This document shows, one piece after another, positions 8,363 through 15,559 of a DNA stretch of 41,134 nt. The notes under the pieces are model-generated. The model searched no databases and was not told the origin of the DNA. It was given only the letters and a program-made list of their open reading frames with translations. Source of the DNA: Terriglobia bacterium (GTDB taxonomy: Bacteria > Acidobacteriota > Terriglobia > Acidiferrales > UBA7541). The translations under genes and the position numbers were made by a program. The stretch covers positions 1-41,134 of the forward strand of contig JAIQEV010000033.1 in the NCBI GenBank assembly GCA_020073585.1. The letters run 5' to 3'. The first letter of the stretch is position 1; each line of letters starts with the position of its first letter.

Positions 8363-8995
8363 GTGCTGCCCCCGACACAATCCGGCGTTTTCTTCACCAT
8401 CGGGCACTCGAATCTGGAGGCCGAGGCGCTGCTGGCCGCTTTGCAGCGCCATTCCGTGGTCATCCTTGGCGATGTGCGCAGCCGCCCTGCCAGTGGGCGC
8501 TACCCGCAGTTCAACCGCGAATTCCTGGAGGAAGCGCTGGCCTCCGCCGGCATGCGCTACGAATTTCTCGGGGAGGAGCTGGGGGGCCGCCCCGGCGACC
8601 CCCGCGCGTACCGCTCCGACGGCCTGGTGGACTATGCGAAGCGCCGCGACTCCGCGGAGTTTCGCAGCGGCCTGGAGCGTGCCCTGGCCCTTTCGCGCGG
8701 CGGCAATCTCGCGCTGCTGTGCGCGGAGGAAGACCCGCTGGAATGCCATCGCTTTCTGCTCATCGGCCCCGCGCTGGTGGCCGCCGGCGTCGCACTGCAG
8801 CACATCCGCCGCGGCGGCGCGCTCGAATCGCAGCGCGAAGCTGAAGACCGCCTGCTGGCCCTGCACGGTTTTGCGGACGTGACCAGTGACGCGCTCTTCA
8901 CTTCCGGGCGCGCCGCCGCCCTCGAGGACGCCCTGCGCCTGCAGTCCGAGAAATATGGCTTCCGGGTTTCGCCCGAAGCGCTGGAGTCTATCTAG
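8363..8995 (+). CDS. DUF488 family protein, first of a pair
   Basis: A 210-residue DUF488 protein. The family signature is present: TIGHSN at the N-terminus, DVRSRPASGRYPQF, YEFLGEELGGRP and LALLCAEEDPLECHR. The last contains the conserved cysteine pair and the histidine typical of the family. The biochemical activity of DUF488 has not been established to my knowledge. GTG 8363 is the only plausible start near the conserved N-terminus. It opens a five-gene cassette and is followed 5 nt later by a second, divergent DUF488 gene. Confidence 0.88.
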   Translation: MLPPTQSGVFFTIGHSNLEAEALLAALQRHSVVILGDVRSRPASGRYPQFNREFLEEALASAGMRYEFLGEELGGRPGDPRAYRSDGLVDYAKRRDSAEFRSGLERALALSRGGNLALLCAEEDPLECHRFLLIGPALVAAGVALQHIRRGGALESQREAEDRLLALHGFADVTSDALFTSGRAAALEDALRLQSEKYGFRVSPEALESI

Positions 8996-9000
8996 GCGCC

Positions 9001-9504
9001 ATGCACATCCTCCTCTGCACCATCGGCTTCGCGGGAAAAACAGCGGAGGAGTTTTTCTTTCTGCTGCAGTCCGCGGGTGTGAAGCAACTGCTCGACATTC
9101 GCCAGCACCGCGGCGGCCAGCTTTCGGGCTTCGCCAAGCATCCCGACCTGGCCTACTTTCTGGAGCGCCTCGCCGGCATCTCCTATCAGCACCAGGTGCT
9201 GCTCGCGCCCACGCCGGAATTATTGAAGGATTACCGCACGACCAAGGACTGGCCCGCTTATGAAGCAGCCTTTCTTTCCTTGCTGAAAAAGCGCCACGTG
9301 CCCAAGTCCCTGGCCATGCCGCCCCCGGCGGCACCGGCGGCATTGCTGTGTTCCGAGCCGGGTCCCGAGAAGTGCCACCGCCGCCTCGCTGCCGATTGTT
9401 TGGCCGAATGGTGGCGCGGGCAGGGTCACTCCGTCGAAGTGCGGCATCTCGTCTCCGAAAAATACAAGCCTCCCCGCAAGAAACGCCCGCCACGGCAGAA
9501 ATAG
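9001..9504 (+). CDS. DUF488 family protein, second of a pair
   Basis: A 167-residue second member of the DUF488 family, shorter than and clearly divergent from its neighbour. Matching blocks are CTIGFAGKTAEEF at the N-terminus, LLDIRQHRGGQLSGF, then YQHQVLLAPTPELL, and the cysteine motif LLCSEPGPEKCHRRL. The paired arrangement suggests a heterodimer or two related activities. The tail is basic (PPRKKRPPRQK). It starts at ATG 9001, 5 nt after the first copy, and its TAG is 2 nt before the next ATG. Confidence 0.87.
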   Translation: MHILLCTIGFAGKTAEEFFFLLQSAGVKQLLDIRQHRGGQLSGFAKHPDLAYFLERLAGISYQHQVLLAPTPELLKDYRTTKDWPAYEAAFLSLLKKRHVPKSLAMPPPAAPAALLCSEPGPEKCHRRLAADCLAEWWRGQGHSVEVRHLVSEKYKPPRKKRPPRQK

Positions 9505-9506
9505 AC

Positions 9507-10220
9507 ATGACGCGGCTCCTCATCACGGAGATTACCCGGATGGGGCCGGCGTTCTGTGTCATCGGCCTGGCGCGCGAAGCCGAAAAAATCCAGTCCCTGC
9601 GGCCGCTGCCGCCGCGCGGCAAAGGCTGGGCGCATTTTCCGCATCGCCGCGGGGACATCCTGGAAGGCAGCCTGCTGCGGCTTCCCGCGCCTCCGCCGCA
9701 CGTCGAGGACCGGACGTCCACAAGAGGGCTGCGGAAAGTGGGGGAAGTGGGGGAGGCGGAAATAGTTCCCTTTCTGCGCCAAGCGGAAACGGCGGGTTCC
9801 CTCGCCGAACTGTTCGGATGCAAAATCCGCGAGAGCCGGCGCGGCGCGGGCTTGTATGCCGCGCCGGGCGAGGCGCAGCGCTCGATCTGCGGCTGCGAAA
9901 CGCAGAACGTGCGGCTCGAGCTCTGCGGCAACGAGCTGCGCGCCTCGCTCGTGCTGCCTTCGGGGGAGGCGCTCCGCGACCTGCCCATGGTGGACCGCGA
10001 CTGGAACGAGTTCACGGAAGCGGCGCTCGCCGGGGAGCGCGGCGCCAACCGCCACGCCCGCCTCGAACGTTTCTTCAACTCCCGCTTTCACAACAAGGTC
10101 ATCTGCTGCCCGCATCACTATATTCGCCTGGGCCTTACGCGGCCTTTCCATGACCGTTGCTGGGTAATGTTGGATACACTATTTCCTTTGCCCAGCCAGG
10201 AATGGCTCGAGGAGTTTTGA
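9507..10220 (+). CDS. DUF488-associated protein, putative dual OB-fold
   Basis: A 237-residue cytoplasmic protein. The N-terminal half begins with an ITEITRMGPAFCVIGL strand pattern, followed by LRPLPPRGKGW and GDILEGSLLRLPAPPPHVEDR, consistent with an OB-like barrel. The second half contains LELCGNELRASLVL and the terminal motif VICCPHHYIRLGLTRP (residues 198-213). I recall a family of 'dual OB-containing' proteins linked to DUF488, but could not verify this here. OB folds usually bind single-stranded nucleic acid or oligomers. Cysteines are frequent (C17, C105, C128, C130, C140, C200, C201, C218). It starts 2 nt after the DUF488 gene and its TGA overlaps the next ATG by one base. Confidence 0.65.
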   Translation: MTRLLITEITRMGPAFCVIGLAREAEKIQSLRPLPPRGKGWAHFPHRRGDILEGSLLRLPAPPPHVEDRTSTRGLRKVGEVGEAEIVPFLRQAETAGSLAELFGCKIRESRRGAGLYAAPGEAQRSICGCETQNVRLELCGNELRASLVLPSGEALRDLPMVDRDWNEFTEAALAGERGANRHARLERFFNSRFHNKVICCPHHYIRLGLTRPFHDRCWVMLDTLFPLPSQEWLEEF

Positions 10221-11524
10221 TGCCCGAACCCATGGATGCCAGCCGCGCGCGCCGCTTGATCGAAGGCTGCCTGCGCAGGGAACTTGCCCCGGACGCCGCT
10301 CTGCCGCGCGAAAACGTGGATCTCGTGGAAGAAGGCGTTCTCGATTCCATGGCCTGGGTGAGTTTCCTGCGCGCCCTCGAATCGTCCACCGGGGCGCCCG
10401 ACCTGGGCTCGCTGTTGATGGGCCGGCCGTCGAGCATCGAAAGCGTCCTGGCGGCCATCGCCGCGTCGGATGGGCCGACTGTTGCCGAACTGCCGGTGAA
10501 AACCACCGCGATCGCGGACGGCCCCGTGGAAGGAGTCTTTCTCGTCAGTTCCGGCACGGCTTTTGGTTCGCGAAACGTTCCTTCCGAGGAGGTGGACCGG
10601 GAATTCGGGATGCCGGTGGGGAAGCTGCGGAAGCGGGCGGGGATTCTGTCCATCGCCCGGGTAGCGGAGGGCGAAAGCGAGCTGACGCTGGGGGCGCGGG
10701 CGGCGCAGCAGGCGCTGCGCGCGGCGGGGTGCGGCGCGGGGGAGGTGGACTGGATCCTGGCCACCAGCGAGACGCATCATTCGTATCCCTCGCTGGGCGC
10801 GCAACTGCACTCGCTGCTGCTGGCGCGGGAGAGCTGTGGCGTTCTCGATATCGGCGGGGCTTGCCTGGGGCTGCTCAACGCGCTGGCCGCGGCGCGGGCC
10901 TTTCTTGCCGCGGGGCAAGCGCGGACGATTCTGGTGGTCTCCGCCGACGTGCACAGCCGGATTCTCGCGCCGGGGCGCGTGGTGGGCGAATTCGGCGGGC
11001 TTTTCGGCGACGGCGCCAGCGCGTTTCTGCTGCGGGCCCGCGCCGACGGGGAGAACGCCTACCGTCTGGGAGAATTTCAGTTCGGCTGCGCGGGGCAATA
11101 TGCGGCGGCGATCCGCGTGGCGTCCGCCGAGGCCGGCGCGCCAGGCGGAGCACTCGAAGTGCAGTTCGACGGGGAAGCGCTCTCCCGGGCGGCCGTCTCG
11201 CGCATGGAAAAAGTGCTCCACGACGCCGCGCTGCGCAGCGGTTTCGCGCTGGCCGAGGCCGCGGGCTTTGCCACGCACCAACCCAACCCGCGCCTGGTCG
11301 AGCTGCTCGCGCGGCATCTCGGCGTGCCCGTGGAAAAATTTCCGCTGATCGCCAGAACCTGCGGGAATCTCGGCTCGTCCACCTGCGGAGCGGCGCTGCA
11401 CACGGCGCTCGCCGCGCAGGCCGAGGTTCCGGCCGCGAAGCGCAAGCCGGTGTTTCTGGCTTCGCTGGGTCCGGGGCTGCTCTTCGGCGGCGGCTGGGTC
11501 GAGCCAGCCGCGGGCAGGGCATGA
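10220..11524 (+). CDS. ACP-KAS III fusion protein (FabH-like synthase with N-terminal carrier domain)
   Basis: A 434-residue fusion. Residues about 5-82 form an acyl carrier protein-like domain in which DLVEEGVLDSMAWVSFL presents Ser43 as the candidate phosphopantetheine site. Residues about 105-428 are a thiolase-fold 3-oxoacyl-ACP synthase III. The catalytic triad residues are visible: Cys215 in IGGACLGLLN, His353 in ATHQPNPRL and Asn383 in CGNLGSST. GDGASAFLL and FLASLGPGL are also typical of KAS III. Housekeeping FabH has no fused carrier, so this is likely a dedicated acyl-condensing or acyl-transfer enzyme. The start ATG 10220 overlaps the preceding TGA behind GAGGAG, and its own stop overlaps the next gene as ATGA. 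Confidence 0.87.
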   Translation: MPEPMDASRARRLIEGCLRRELAPDAALPRENVDLVEEGVLDSMAWVSFLRALESSTGAPDLGSLLMGRPSSIESVLAAIAASDGPTVAELPVKTTAIADGPVEGVFLVSSGTAFGSRNVPSEEVDREFGMPVGKLRKRAGILSIARVAEGESELTLGARAAQQALRAAGCGAGEVDWILATSETHHSYPSLGAQLHSLLLARESCGVLDIGGACLGLLNALAAARAFLAAGQARTILVVSADVHSRILAPGRVVGEFGGLFGDGASAFLLRARADGENAYRLGEFQFGCAGQYAAAIRVASAEAGAPGGALEVQFDGEALSRAAVSRMEKVLHDAALRSGFALAEAAGFATHQPNPRLVELLARHLGVPVEKFPLIARTCGNLGSSTCGAALHTALAAQAEVPAAKRKPVFLASLGPGLLFGGGWVEPAAGRA

Positions 11525-12717
11525 GCGCGCCGCGCGAAATCGACCGCGCGCTGCTGCACGGGCTGCTGCGCGAGCTGGTGGCCATCGATTCCGTGAATTC
11601 CACGCTGGTCCCGGGGGCCCCAGGCGAAAAAGCGGCCGCGGAATTTTTCCGCGCATTTTTGCGCGCGCAGGGAATTCGCGCGGAGCTCGAGGAAGCCGCG
11701 CCCGGACGCCCCAACGTCACCGCCTGGCTTGGTCCGCAGCCATCGGCCGGGGCCGGCGGCAAACCGCGCGCCGGGTTGGCGATCCTGGCGCACATGGACA
11801 CGGTCGGCGCGGGGAACATGCCCGAGCCGTTCACGCCCGTGGAAAAGGAAGGCCGGCTTTACGGGCGCGGGGCGCTGGACATCAAGAGCGGCGTCGCGGC
11901 GATGGCCGCGGCGGCGGTGGCGGTTGCGCGCAGCGGGCGGGCTCTTGTTATGCCGCTCTTCTTGGCCGCCGTGGTGGATGAAGAGTGCAACAGCCTTGGG
12001 ACCTCGGCTCTTCTCGAGCGCGTCACGGCCGATTGCGCCGTGGTTCTCGAGCCCACCGATCTGCAGCTGGTCGTCGCGCACAAGGGCTACGCGTGGTTCG
12101 AAGTGACCACGCGGGGGCGCGCCGCACATGGCAGCCTGCCCGGCGAAGGCCGCGACGCCATCCGCGCGATGGGCCGGGTCCTGCGCGCCCTCGATGAGGT
12201 GGAAGCGCGCTTGCGCGCCACATCGGCGCACCCGCTGCTCGGCCACGGTTCGCTGCACGCTTCGCTGATCGCCGGCGGCCAGGAGCTGTCGAGCTATCCC
12301 GCGGAGTGCCGGCTGCAGTACGAGCGCAGGCTCCTGCCGGGGGAGACGGAGCAGTCCGCGCGGGAAGAGCTCGAGCGCTGCCTTGCGGAACTGCGCGCCG
12401 CCGATGCCGAGTTTGCGGCTACCGTGCGGCCGCTCGGCGCACGCCCCGCGTACGAAATTTCGCCGGAAGCGCCGGTCGCGCGCGCCGCGGCCGAGGCCAT
12501 CCGTGCGGTCACGGGCAGCGTGCGTCTGGCGGGCATGGCTCCCTGGACGGACACCGCGCTGCTCGCCGCGGCGGGCATCCCGGGAGTGGTCTTCGGTCCC
12601 GCGGGCCGGGGCCTGCATGGACGGGAAGAGTACGTGGAACTCGAATCGGTGGAAATTTGCGCGCGTGTTCTAGCCGAGCTGATCGCTGCGATCTGTTGCG
12701 CGCCAAGCGCGGCGTGA
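11521..12717 (+). CDS. M20-family metallohydrolase (ArgE/DapE/CPG2-like)
   Basis: A 398-residue zinc-dependent amidohydrolase or peptidase. Conserved di-zinc residues: H91 and D93 in LAHMDTVG, D120 in GRGALDIKSGVAAM, catalytic E154-E155 in VVDEECNS, E177 in LEPTD, and the C-terminal H366 in GRGLHGREE. The lid domain contains the AAHGSLPGEGRDAI segment (about residues 201-214). Members cleave N-acyl amino acids, acylated intermediates or dipeptides; the substrate cannot be told from sequence. The ATGA overlap with the ACP-KAS III gene suggests that the two act on the same N-acyl compound, which is inference. No signal peptide. Confidence 0.9.
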   Translation: MSAPREIDRALLHGLLRELVAIDSVNSTLVPGAPGEKAAAEFFRAFLRAQGIRAELEEAAPGRPNVTAWLGPQPSAGAGGKPRAGLAILAHMDTVGAGNMPEPFTPVEKEGRLYGRGALDIKSGVAAMAAAAVAVARSGRALVMPLFLAAVVDEECNSLGTSALLERVTADCAVVLEPTDLQLVVAHKGYAWFEVTTRGRAAHGSLPGEGRDAIRAMGRVLRALDEVEARLRATSAHPLLGHGSLHASLIAGGQELSSYPAECRLQYERRLLPGETEQSAREELERCLAELRAADAEFAATVRPLGARPAYEISPEAPVARAAAEAIRAVTGSVRLAGMAPWTDTALLAAAGIPGVVFGPAGRGLHGREEYVELESVEICARVLAELIAAICCAPSAA

Positions 12718-12742
12718 AGGGAATGGCGCGAAGCGCGGCCCC

Positions 12743-13603
12743 TCAGACCGCGGCGGTGGCGCTGTTGAGGGTGGCGGTGAGGGCGATGGTATCGCCCTGC
12801 TGATAGCGGCGGAGTCCCGCAAAAACCTCGCGCATGACTTCCGGATTCTTTTCCGGGGGAAGCGCGGCCAGGAGCTTCTTGAAGGGAGCGGCGCGTTCGC
12901 TGATGGCTTGCCAGGCGTCTTCGACCGTGCCTTTCCACGGCCAGGGCACCGTGTGCTTGGCCGTGGCCACGTTGCGGAATCCCGTGGCGGCAATCGCCGC
13001 GGCCAGCTTGCCCTGGTCGGCAAAGCGGAAGACGCCGGGAGCATCCGGCGGGGGCGCAGGCAGTTGCACGTGCTTCAGGAAAGGGCTGAAGGTTACGGAG
13101 AAGAGGGGGTTTTCCTCGAGGGGGCCCCAGACGAGGAAGGAGACACGCCCGCCGGGTTTCAACACGCGGCGAATTTCGCCGAGCGCCTTGTGCACATCCG
13201 GAAAAAACATCAGGCCGAAGCGGCAGGTGACGCGGTCGAATTCCCCGGCCTGGAAGGGCAGATGTTCCGCGTCGGCCACCTGAAATTCCATCTGGGAGAG
13301 TCCCTGCGCGCGGGCGTTTTCGCGGGCGGCCTCCAGCATCTCGGGAACGAGGTCGGTGGCCACCACGCGGCCCGCGGATCCCACGGCCTTCGCCAGGCTG
13401 AGTGAAGGCTCGCCCGTGCCGCTGGCCAGATCCAGCACGTGCATCCCGGGCTGCAGCGCCGCGCCCTGCACGACCAGTTGGGTGGCCGCGTGCGACTGCA
13501 CGACGGACTTGTGATTCCACTTTTTCCACAACGGCGCCGCGCCGGCCCATTCCTGGCGCACGGTTTCTTTGAACTCGGCGGGGTTGTTCGGTCGGGTGCT
13601 CAT
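12743..13603 (-). CDS. Class I SAM-dependent methyltransferase (UbiE/Methyltransf_11-like)
   Basis: A 286-residue methyltransferase with the Rossmann motifs in order: motif I VLDLASGTGEPSLSLA, acidic loop VVATDLVPEMLE, motif II QVADAEHLPFQAGEFDRV and motif III IRRVLKPGGRVSFLVWGP. Substrate is unknown. The UbiE-like layout is common among small-molecule C- and O-methyltransferases. Start ATG 13603 follows GGAGAG. An in-frame ATG at 13702 would add a 33-residue leader overlapping the palindrome at 13660-13674, and is less likely. It converges with the M20 gene, leaving only 25 nt between stops. Confidence 0.88.
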   Translation of the reverse strand: MSTRPNNPAEFKETVRQEWAGAAPLWKKWNHKSVVQSHAATQLVVQGAALQPGMHVLDLASGTGEPSLSLAKAVGSAGRVVATDLVPEMLEAARENARAQGLSQMEFQVADAEHLPFQAGEFDRVTCRFGLMFFPDVHKALGEIRRVLKPGGRVSFLVWGPLEENPLFSVTFSPFLKHVQLPAPPPDAPGVFRFADQGKLAAAIAATGFRNVATAKHTVPWPWKGTVEDAWQAISERAAPFKKLLAALPPEKNPEVMREVFAGLRRYQQGDTIALTATLNSATAAV

Positions 13604-13659
13604 TTTCGCGCTCTCCGGAGTTGAATGCGCTGCCAATCCCGGGAAGGAACGATCGAATT

Positions 13660-13674
13660 CGGACACGGTGTCCG
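13660..13674. promoter_or_regulatory. Perfect 15-nt palindrome, operator-like
   Basis: CGGACAC-G-GTGTCCG is a perfect inverted repeat of two 7-nt arms around one base, 57 nt upstream of the methyltransferase start. It is flanked on both sides by GAATT-type sequence. A regulator of the TetR or a similar dimeric class would bind such a site, but no regulator gene is adjacent. As the site also lies in the run-out of the upstream matrixin gene, an RNA hairpin is the alternative reading. Confidence 0.45.
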
Positions 13675-13757
13675 GAATTTCCGATGCGAACTCCCCTAGC
13701 AAAACATTTTACACGTTGGGGATTCCCTGCGCGGCATTTTCGCGCGGGTTCCGACGC

Positions 13758-14981
13758 TCACGGAGAGGTGCGGGCCCGCGTGGTGAATTCGGTGTCCACC
13801 GGGGGCACGACGCAAGCGAAGTTGGCGGGCCAGCCGGGGTCGGTCAAGAGGTTGCGGCACAGCGTGCTGAGCGCATTGTCGACTGCCGCGGGGTCCACGG
13901 CGCCGTTGAGCGGCTCGGCGTAGACCTGGTAACTTTGTGCCGCGCCCACCGCCAGGCGCTCGAAACGGTAGCTGCCGTCGAATTGCGGCGGCCCCGCGCC
14001 GCTGCAGCTCCAGCCGCCCAGGACGCCGGCGATCACCGCGCCGCTGGAGGCATCCACGGCCACCACGTGCGCGCCGAAGATGCCGGTGACGCCTGCGGGC
14101 GCCGCGGGCAAGGAGAGAGGATTGGCCGGCAGGACGCGGCCGGTGATGGTTCCGATGTGCGTGGTGTCGCCCGCGCTGGGATAGAGGACACGCAGGCCGG
14201 TGCGGTCGTCTTCGCCGAGCGGCGCGTCCGGCTGCGACACGGTGGGGCGCGCTCCGGTGTAGGTGCCGGGCACCGGCGCGAAGGGATCCATCATCGCGCT
14301 CCAGACGGCGGAATGGCTGAAACCGAAAAGATGTCCCAGCTCGTGGGTCAGTATTGATTCAAGGTCATATGCCGTGGGCGAACTCGCGAGCGCTTGCGGC
14401 GTGGCAAAGGTGATGCGGGAATCTCCCGGATTGAAATAGAGGTCCGCGTCCAGGATTTCCCCCAGTTCGGTGGCCGGCGCGCCGCTGCCCACCTGCGCGC
14501 CGATGTGGTCCGCGGTGAGCACGCGCGAGAAGGCCAGCACGCCGGGAGTGAAGGCGGCGTCGCTCTGGTCGAAGCAGATGGAGTTGCGGCCGTCCGCGGC
14601 GCAGATGTTTGCCGAGGCCGACCGGACCAGCGGAGCCAGCACGGCGGGTTGCAGCATGCTCCCGGAGACTCCCGTCCACACGTTCAGCGACTGCTGGATG
14701 ACCTGCTCGATTTCGCTCAACTGCCCGGAGGTGGATTGGTTCAGGGTCAGGATGGTCACGGGGTTCGTTCCCAGAATCGTGCTCCACTGCACAGTGAGGC
14801 TTCCCGCAGCCGTCAGTTGATGCGCCGGGATGGGGCACGCGGAGGTCCCGGCTACGCTCGCGGAGAGCCGCAGGTCCGGCACGATCTGATTGAAGGCATA
14901 GCCCCGCGCCGTCTGCGCCGAAAATAGAGTGAGGCATAACGCCAGGGCGCCCGCGGTGATCCTGCAGAAACAACGCTGCAT
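13758..14981 (-). CDS. Secreted matrixin-type zinc metalloprotease
   Basis: A 407-residue secreted protease. Signal peptide about residues 1-27 (basic MQRCFCR, hydrophobic core, AQTARG). The metzincin zinc site HELGHLFGFSH is at 213-223 (H213, E214, H217, H223), followed by the Met-turn SAMMDP at 228-233, which places it in the matrixin/M10-like group. The C-terminal third (after about 270) looks like a beta-sandwich of the carboxypeptidase-regulatory type (GTITGRVLPANP, GSYRFERLAVGAAQSYQVYAEP). It is the last gene of a three-gene minus-strand operon with a membrane-anchored protein and an Ig-repeat lipoprotein. Confidence 0.9.
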   Translation of the reverse strand: MQRCFCRITAGALALCLTLFSAQTARGYAFNQIVPDLRLSASVAGTSACPIPAHQLTAAGSLTVQWSTILGTNPVTILTLNQSTSGQLSEIEQVIQQSLNVWTGVSGSMLQPAVLAPLVRSASANICAADGRNSICFDQSDAAFTPGVLAFSRVLTADHIGAQVGSGAPATELGEILDADLYFNPGDSRITFATPQALASSPTAYDLESILTHELGHLFGFSHSAVWSAMMDPFAPVPGTYTGARPTVSQPDAPLGEDDRTGLRVLYPSAGDTTHIGTITGRVLPANPLSLPAAPAGVTGIFGAHVVAVDASSGAVIAGVLGGWSCSGAGPPQFDGSYRFERLAVGAAQSYQVYAEPLNGAVDPAAVDNALSTLCRNLLTDPGWPANFACVVPPVDTEFTTRARTSP

Positions 14982-14994
14982 TTGTGTCTGCCTC

Positions 14995-15558
14995 CTAGCG
15001 CGTTTCGGCCACGGCCCGCCGCAGGCGCTCGCGGAAATCAGCCACCGGCACCCGGCGGAACCCTGCGCTGCGAAACTCGCGCCTTTGCGGGTCGAAGACG
15101 GGCATCGCCGCGGACTCCTGCGTGACCGTCTCCTGCCTGGTCAGCGGATTCTTGACGATGCGGAATGTGCCCTGGGCCCAGCCCAGCACGCGGTAAGGCT
15201 CGCCCGCAGGCGCCCACAAAAAGAGATAGACCTCTTCGCCCGGACGGAAGCGCGGCACGCCGTCCACGTGCGCCTCGAGCCCGCCGGCCCGGCCGCCCGG
15301 CGTGCGCACCGTGATCTGCTGCGGCAGCGTACCTTTCTCCGTTTCCAGCACGGCGAAGCGCGTGTCCGTCCAGATCTCGCCCTGCTCCCAGCGGCTCTCC
15401 GCCGCGAGGCAGCGCAGGCGCGCCACGGCCGCGGCCTGCTGCGCCAGCGAGCCGAAGGGCAGCCGGGTGAACGTTGTGGCGTTGGCCACCAGGGCGATGA
15501 GCAGCAGCCCGCCCAGAAACAGGATCCACAGAAAACGGCGGCGTTGCGCGAAGTTCAT
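14995..15558 (-). CDS. Membrane-anchored or secreted protein of unknown function
   Basis: A 187-residue protein with an N-terminal basic stretch (MNFAQRRRF) and one hydrophobic segment (LWILFLGGLLLIALVA, about residues 10-25) acting as a signal anchor or signal peptide. The rest has a beta-rich pattern with the block VPRFRPGEEVYLFLWAPAGEPYRVLGWAQG. I do not recognise a named family with confidence; similar short proteins accompany secreted metalloproteases in Acidobacteria as far as I recall, unverified. It starts 1 nt after the lipoprotein stop and ends 13 nt before the protease start, so the three are surely cotranscribed. Confidence 0.75.
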   Translation of the reverse strand: MNFAQRRRFLWILFLGGLLLIALVANATTFTRLPFGSLAQQAAAVARLRCLAAESRWEQGEIWTDTRFAVLETEKGTLPQQITVRTPGGRAGGLEAHVDGVPRFRPGEEVYLFLWAPAGEPYRVLGWAQGTFRIVKNPLTRQETVTQESAAMPVFDPQRREFRSAGFRRVPVADFRERLRRAVAETR

Positions 15559-15559
15559 T

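Noticed and set aside
10729-11520. In-frame upstream extension of the M20 hydrolase
   Set aside because: It overlaps the KAS III coding sequence completely and is Arg/Gly-rich; the conserved hydrolase begins at ATG 11521.
12718-12742. Possible terminator between the convergent M20 and methyltransferase genes
   Set aside because: The similar GCGC-AAGCGCGGC stretches are direct, not inverted, repeats, so no stem forms.
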